DNA of 16,366 nucleotides, taken from contig DGUD01000142.1 in the NCBI GenBank assembly GCA_002393865.1, positions 4,957 to 21,322 on the forward strand, in the 5' to 3' direction. The position numbers and the translations under genes are program-made. The notes beneath the pieces are model-generated. The model was not told the origin of the DNA and made no database searches. It worked only from the letters and a program-made list of their open reading frames with translations. This document shows, piece by piece, positions 13,014 through 16,366 of the stretch (positions are counted from its first letter, which is position 1; each line of letters begins with the position of its first letter). Origin of the DNA: Treponema sp. UBA4319 (GTDB lineage Bacteria; Spirochaetota; Spirochaetia; Treponematales; Treponemataceae).

Positions 13014-13742
13014 AATGCTTCTCAGATTATAGCGGAGGAATCCTGCGGGGAAAAAACGGCGGCCGTCATATTCGACCTTGACGGGACGCTGCTGGACACG
13101 CTGGAAGACCTTGCCGGAAGCTGCAACGAGGCGCTCGTGCGCTGCGGCTTTCCGCCCCGGACTATCGACGAGGTACGGCAGTTCGTGGGGAACGGGCTCG
13201 GCGTGCTTATGGAAAAGGCTGTTCCCGGCGGCAGGCAGAACCCGCGCTACGAGGAGGCGCTCCAGGAGATGCGCGGATGCTACGCGCGCAACTGGCACAA
13301 CAAGACAAAACCGTACGACGGCATCCCGGAGCTCATGGCGGCGCTGCGGGAGCAGGGTATCCGCGCCGGCATCGTCTCGAACAAGCCCGATGCCCAGGTA
13401 AAGGAGCTGGCCGCGATGTATTTCAGCGGGAGCATCGGCTGCGGCGCGGCCGTCGGCGAGAAAGAGCGGGAGGGGGTACGCCGCAAGCCCTACCCTGACT
13501 CCGTGCTCGCCGTGATGGGCATACTCGGCGCGGACAGGCAGCATACGGTCTACGTGGGGGACTCCGACGTGGACATAGCGACCGCACGCAATGCGGGTAT
13601 CCCCTGCATCAGCGTGTGCTGGGGCTTCAGGAGCCGCAGCTTCCTGCTGGAGCACGGCGCGCAGACAATCGTGCGGCAGCCGCAGGATGTGCTGCGGGAG
13701 CTTTCCCGCCTGCTGCCCCGCAAAGCGCCGGAGCACCCGTAA
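13011..13742 (+). CDS. HAD-superfamily phosphatase, phosphoglycolate phosphatase-like
   Basis: The 243-aa protein carries the four HAD motifs. Motif I is FDLDGTLLDT with nucleophile D22 and acid/base D24, motif II is SNK with S123, motif III is K159 in RRKPYPD, and motif IV is GDSDVDI with D184 and D188. A helical cap lies at about residues 30-105, as in the Gph/PgmB class. Phosphoglycolate phosphatase is the nearest guess, but sugar-phosphate substrates are equally possible. The start lacks a ribosome site and sits in an inverted repeat; no better in-frame start is seen before the DLDGT motif. It is followed after 34 bp by the MBOAT gene on the same strand, so it may belong to that operon, perhaps making a sugar for the glycan that is acylated. 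Confidence 0.9.
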   Translation: MNASQIIAEESCGEKTAAVIFDLDGTLLDTLEDLAGSCNEALVRCGFPPRTIDEVRQFVGNGLGVLMEKAVPGGRQNPRYEEALQEMRGCYARNWHNKTKPYDGIPELMAALREQGIRAGIVSNKPDAQVKELAAMYFSGSIGCGAAVGEKEREGVRRKPYPDSVLAVMGILGADRQHTVYVGDSDVDIATARNAGIPCISVCWGFRSRSFLLEHGAQTIVRQPQDVLRELSRLLPRKAPEHP

Positions 13743-13776
13743 GGCCGCAGCAGACAGCACCGGGGGAACAAGACAA

Positions 13777-15204
13777 ATGCCGTTCATATCAGCCACATTC
13801 GCCGTTTTCTTTACCGCATTCGCGGTTCTGTACCTTGCCGCCGCCCGGCTGCCGCGGCACGCGCTCCCCGCGCAGCGCATGCTCCTCCTCCTTGGAGGGC
13901 TTGTGTTCTACGCCGCGGCGGACATCCGCTTTCTGCCATTCCTGCTCTGGTGCACCGCCGTCACCTACATTGCCGGGCGCTGCTGCAAAAAGCGGGCGGC
14001 CTTTGCCGCATTCGTCGCGGCAGACCTGCTGCCGCTGCTGCTCGTCAAGTACGGCCCCGAAGGCTGGCTCTTCCCGCTCGGCATATCATTCTTTACCTTC
14101 CAGAGCATCGCCTATATCGCGGACGTGCACGCGCAGCGGATTCCCCCGGAAAAAAATATCCTCAGCGTCGCCCTGCTCACCGGCTTTTTCCCCACGCTCT
14201 CCAGCGGCCCCATCCAGCGGGCGCCCGCGCTCCTTCCCCAGCTGCGCTGGACGCACGGATTCAGCTACGAGGACTGCACGGACGGCATGAAGCTCTTTGC
14301 CTGGGGCATGTTCAAAAAGCTGTGCGTCGCAGGCAGCATCGCCCCCTACGTCAACTTTGTATACAGCGCGGGCGGCATACAGGAGCAGGGCGCCCTTGCG
14401 GTGCTGACCGCGACAGTCCTGTACTCCTTTCAGATTTACGCGGATTTTTCGGGCTACAGCGACATGGCGGCGGGCGTGGCGCGCATCATCGGCTTTGACG
14501 CGGGCAAGAATTTCGACCACCCCTATCTTGCCGCCTCCACCGGGGAATTCTGGCGCCGCTGGCATATCTCGCTCAGCAGCTGGCTCAGGGACTACGTCTA
14601 CATCCCGCTCGGCGGCAGCCGCGTGGCGCTGCCACGGATATGCGTGAACCTGCTGCTGACATTCCTTGTCAGCGGGCTCTGGCACGGCTCCTCATGGAAT
14701 TTCGTGCTGTGGGGGCTGCTGCACGGGCTCTACCAGTGCGCGGGCAGGCTCTCGCGGACGTACCTGCCGCGGCTGCGGCTCCCCGCCCCCGCACGGATCC
14801 CCGTGACGTTCTGCCTCGTCACCTTCTCGTGGATATTCTTCCGCGCGGGGAGCCTGGACGACGCCATCCTTGCGGTGCGGAAGCTCTTGTCCCTCCCGTC
14901 CGAGCTTGCCGCTTTTCCGGCGCTCGCGGCGGCGCAAGGGCTGAAGGACGCGCTCTGGAAGACATTCTCGCTGGTCGTGTTCCAGGAGGGCGCCGCCACC
15001 GGGCTCGCGGGCATCGCCGTTCCGCTGGCGCTGCTCGTCTGCGCGGAGATCGCCAGCAGGAATGAAGGCGGCCTTGCGCTTGTCAGGCGGCAGCCGGCAG
15101 CCATCCGCTGGGCGGCATACATCCTGCTGCTGCTCGCCCTGCTCGACACACTGCTGAGCACCCGCACGTCATGGTCAGCAGACTTCATCTACCAGAATTT
15201 CTGA
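13777..15204 (+). CDS. MBOAT family O-acyltransferase (AlgI/DltB-like)
   Basis: The 475-aa membrane protein is counted from MPFISATFAVFF; the open frame extends left into the phosphatase gene and is ignored. GGGGGA lies 9 bases upstream. MBOAT motifs are clear: YADFSGYSDMAAGVARIIGF (221-240), NFDHPYLAASTGEFWRRWHI (245-264) with SLSSWLRDYVYIPLGG following, and SGLWHGSSWNFVLWGLLHG (299-317) containing the catalytic H303. Ten or more membrane helices are expected. Such proteins move an acyl group, usually acetyl, across the membrane to a polysaccharide such as alginate, or D-alanine to teichoic acid. The next gene, an SGNH-like protein 10 bp downstream, is the usual partner that places the group on the glycan. 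Confidence 0.94.
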   Translation: MPFISATFAVFFTAFAVLYLAAARLPRHALPAQRMLLLLGGLVFYAAADIRFLPFLLWCTAVTYIAGRCCKKRAAFAAFVAADLLPLLLVKYGPEGWLFPLGISFFTFQSIAYIADVHAQRIPPEKNILSVALLTGFFPTLSSGPIQRAPALLPQLRWTHGFSYEDCTDGMKLFAWGMFKKLCVAGSIAPYVNFVYSAGGIQEQGALAVLTATVLYSFQIYADFSGYSDMAAGVARIIGFDAGKNFDHPYLAASTGEFWRRWHISLSSWLRDYVYIPLGGSRVALPRICVNLLLTFLVSGLWHGSSWNFVLWGLLHGLYQCAGRLSRTYLPRLRLPAPARIPVTFCLVTFSWIFFRAGSLDDAILAVRKLLSLPSELAAFPALAAAQGLKDALWKTFSLVVFQEGAATGLAGIAVPLALLVCAEIASRNEGGLALVRRQPAAIRWAAYILLLLALLDTLLSTRTSWSADFIYQNF

Positions 15205-15214
15205 AGGAGGCCGC

Positions 15215-16303
15215 ATGAAAAAGCTCTTCCTGCTCAAATGCGCGTTCCTTGCGCTCGTCGCGCTCGCCTTTGTCTGCGTCAAGTTCCCCCCGCGGAACAT
15301 GTACGACGCCTACCGCTACGACACATTCAACGTGTTCCACTGGCGGGACATCCGTTTTACCAGCGCGGAACCGAACAAGAATTTCATCAAGACCTCGTAC
15401 ATACTGGAGCACCCGGACGCATTCAACGCCTTCATATTCGGCTCCTCGCGCGTGCAGTACCTGCCGCAGGAACAGCTGCCCAAGGAATCCGGCGGAAAAG
15501 CGCTCCGCTGGTACAACATGACGTCGTCGCGGGCAATCCCCGCCGAGCACCTGCAGACGCTGCGCACCTTCCTCCGGCACGGAGTCAGCATCGACATGGT
15601 CATACTGGGCTTCGACGACATCGCGATGTACACCCCGGCCAGCAGCCACAAGGCAGACCTCATGCGGGTACCGTGGCAGCTCATACAGGAGAACCGGCTG
15701 AAATACCTGCTGGCATACCTCTCTATCAGCACCGCGCCGGAGATAGCGGCCGCGGTGGACGGCTACAATCCGGACGAGCACCGGGAAGAGTCGCGGCTCT
15801 TCTACTCGTACGGGGGTGCCCGCACGGATCTCTCGCTGACGCAGAACCCGGACGCCCGCCGCTACGAGAACAACGAGCACATCGGCTACTCCCAGACGCT
15901 GGTCCACAAAGACATCGCGGAGATAGCGGCGCTGTGCAGGGAGCACGGGATACGGCTCGTCCTCTTTACGAACCCCATATACCAGTCGGTATACCGGAAC
16001 CACGCGCAGGAAGGCTACCTGGATTTTCTGGAGAAAGTCGCGGAGGAATGCGAATTCTACAATTTCTCCGGTCTGAACGCCTACACAAAAGACCCCCGCT
16101 ACTACTACGAGCAGTTCCATTACCGCCCGGCGCTCGGACTGGTGATAGAGCAGATGCTTTTCGGTACGGAGGCAGAGCAGGCCGAAATCCGCCGGCAGGC
16201 AGGCGACGGGCTCTTCGGGGCAAAAATCAATGCCGACAACGCACGCAGCGCCATCGCGGCACTGCGCCGCCAGCTGGAGCCAGCCCCGGAAGCCGCGGAC
16301 TGA
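15215..16303 (+). CDS. SGNH/DltD/AlgJ-like partner of the MBOAT acyltransferase
   Basis: The 362-aa protein has an N-terminal membrane anchor (residues 4-23), so the rest lies outside the cytoplasm. The block FIFGSSRVQ (73-81) matches the GDS-like nucleophile motif of SGNH-type proteins that accompany MBOATs; the Ser is S78. A late motif YYEQFHYRPALG (297-308) gives E299 and H302, where many relatives have Asp-x-x-His, so the acidic residue may be replaced by Glu. MVILGFDD (128-135) and LVLFTNPIY (248-256) fit the core strands. Ribosome site AAGGAGG starts right after the MBOAT stop, so the two are co-translated. It likely completes transfer of the acyl group to a surface polysaccharide. The glycan is unknown. 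Confidence 0.85.
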   Translation: MKKLFLLKCAFLALVALAFVCVKFPPRNMYDAYRYDTFNVFHWRDIRFTSAEPNKNFIKTSYILEHPDAFNAFIFGSSRVQYLPQEQLPKESGGKALRWYNMTSSRAIPAEHLQTLRTFLRHGVSIDMVILGFDDIAMYTPASSHKADLMRVPWQLIQENRLKYLLAYLSISTAPEIAAAVDGYNPDEHREESRLFYSYGGARTDLSLTQNPDARRYENNEHIGYSQTLVHKDIAEIAALCREHGIRLVLFTNPIYQSVYRNHAQEGYLDFLEKVAEECEFYNFSGLNAYTKDPRYYYEQFHYRPALGLVIEQMLFGTEAEQAEIRRQAGDGLFGAKINADNARSAIAALRRQLEPAPEAAD

Positions 16304-16324
16304 ACATCCGCAGCACCTGCCGCC

Positions 16325-16366
16325 CAGGGCTTCAGCATGAAATGTATTTTATCTGAAGACGGACGC
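16325..16366 (+). repeat. Right copy of 42-bp inverted repeat, possibly cut by window edge
   Basis: This copy matches the minus strand of 100-141 at 39 of 42 bases and ends exactly at the window edge, so the repeat may continue. It starts 22 bp after the SGNH-like gene stop. The six-base hairpin arms CTTCAG and CTGAAG are preserved. An ATG inside it begins MKCILSEDGR and runs off the window, so a small gene cannot be excluded. Confidence 0.55.

Noticed and set aside
13591..13776. Extension of the MBOAT gene into the phosphatase gene
   Set aside because: The MBOAT membrane region starts at 13777 with a usable ribosome site, and the upstream part overlaps the conserved end of the phosphatase.
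12798..13880. 360-codon minus-strand open frame opposite the HAD gene
   Set aside because: The plus strand has all four HAD motifs, and the minus-strand product is Arg/Ala/His-rich with no recognisable domain.
15185..16120. 311-codon minus-strand open frame opposite the SGNH-like gene
   Set aside because: The plus-strand gene has an anchor, GSSR and EQFH motifs and a perfect ribosome site. The antisense frame is a high-GC artefact.
16295..16311. GCGGA/TCCGC stem over the SGNH-like stop codon
   Set aside because: It has only five pairs and no T-run, so it is too weak to call as a terminator.

Overview
The window is GC-rich bacterial chromosome with AT-rich promoter gaps. No rRNA, tRNA, CRISPR array, transposase or phage gene is visible. 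The organism is not certain. The exported protein at 12416-12793 (signal peptide MKKFLALVAVAVMGIVGAFA), the style of the XRE regulator and the sugar-acid/galactoside gene content suggest a host-associated Treponema-like spirochaete. The PadR operon at the left is of a type best known from Firmicutes, so a Firmicutes host or gene transfer is possible. Most genes carry a clear AGGAG ribosome site.

Layout, left to right. (1) 1-300 has no convincing gene. It holds one copy of a 42-bp repeat (the other copy is inverted at the extreme right end), an orphan terminator, and a promoter with a perfect operator-like palindrome. (2) 301-4134, plus strand: a five-gene envelope operon of PadR repressor, HAAS/DUF1700-type membrane protein, membrane-anchored DUF4097 repeat protein, CPBP membrane protease and a second, exported DUF4097 protein. 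The last three genes are joined by 4-bp ATGA overlaps. (3) 4265-5926, minus strand: KDG kinase and KDPG aldolase, the last steps of hexuronate/ketodeoxygluconate breakdown, with a good promoter and a downstream palindrome. (4) 6107-8037, minus strand: a SAM methyltransferase and two GNAT acetyltransferases. (5) 8209-9484: an XRE regulator divergent from an unknown lipoprotein, with two related 18-bp operator-like sites between them. (6) 9565-12793, minus strand: a six-helix membrane protein, a cytoplasmic GH27 alpha-galactosidase, a lipoprotein and a small exported protein. (7) 13011-16303, plus strand: a HAD phosphatase followed by an MBOAT O-acyltransferase and its SGNH-like partner, a typical pair for acylating surface polysaccharide.

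How they fit together. The PadR operon looks like a self-regulated envelope-sensing unit. KDG/KDPG catabolism and the galactosidase point to growth on plant or host glycans. The MBOAT/SGNH pair points to surface-glycan decoration. The most notable non-coding signals are the palindrome over the PadR -35 box, the paired sites between XRE and lipoprotein, the inverted repeat over the HAD start codon, and the matching inverted repeats at both window ends.
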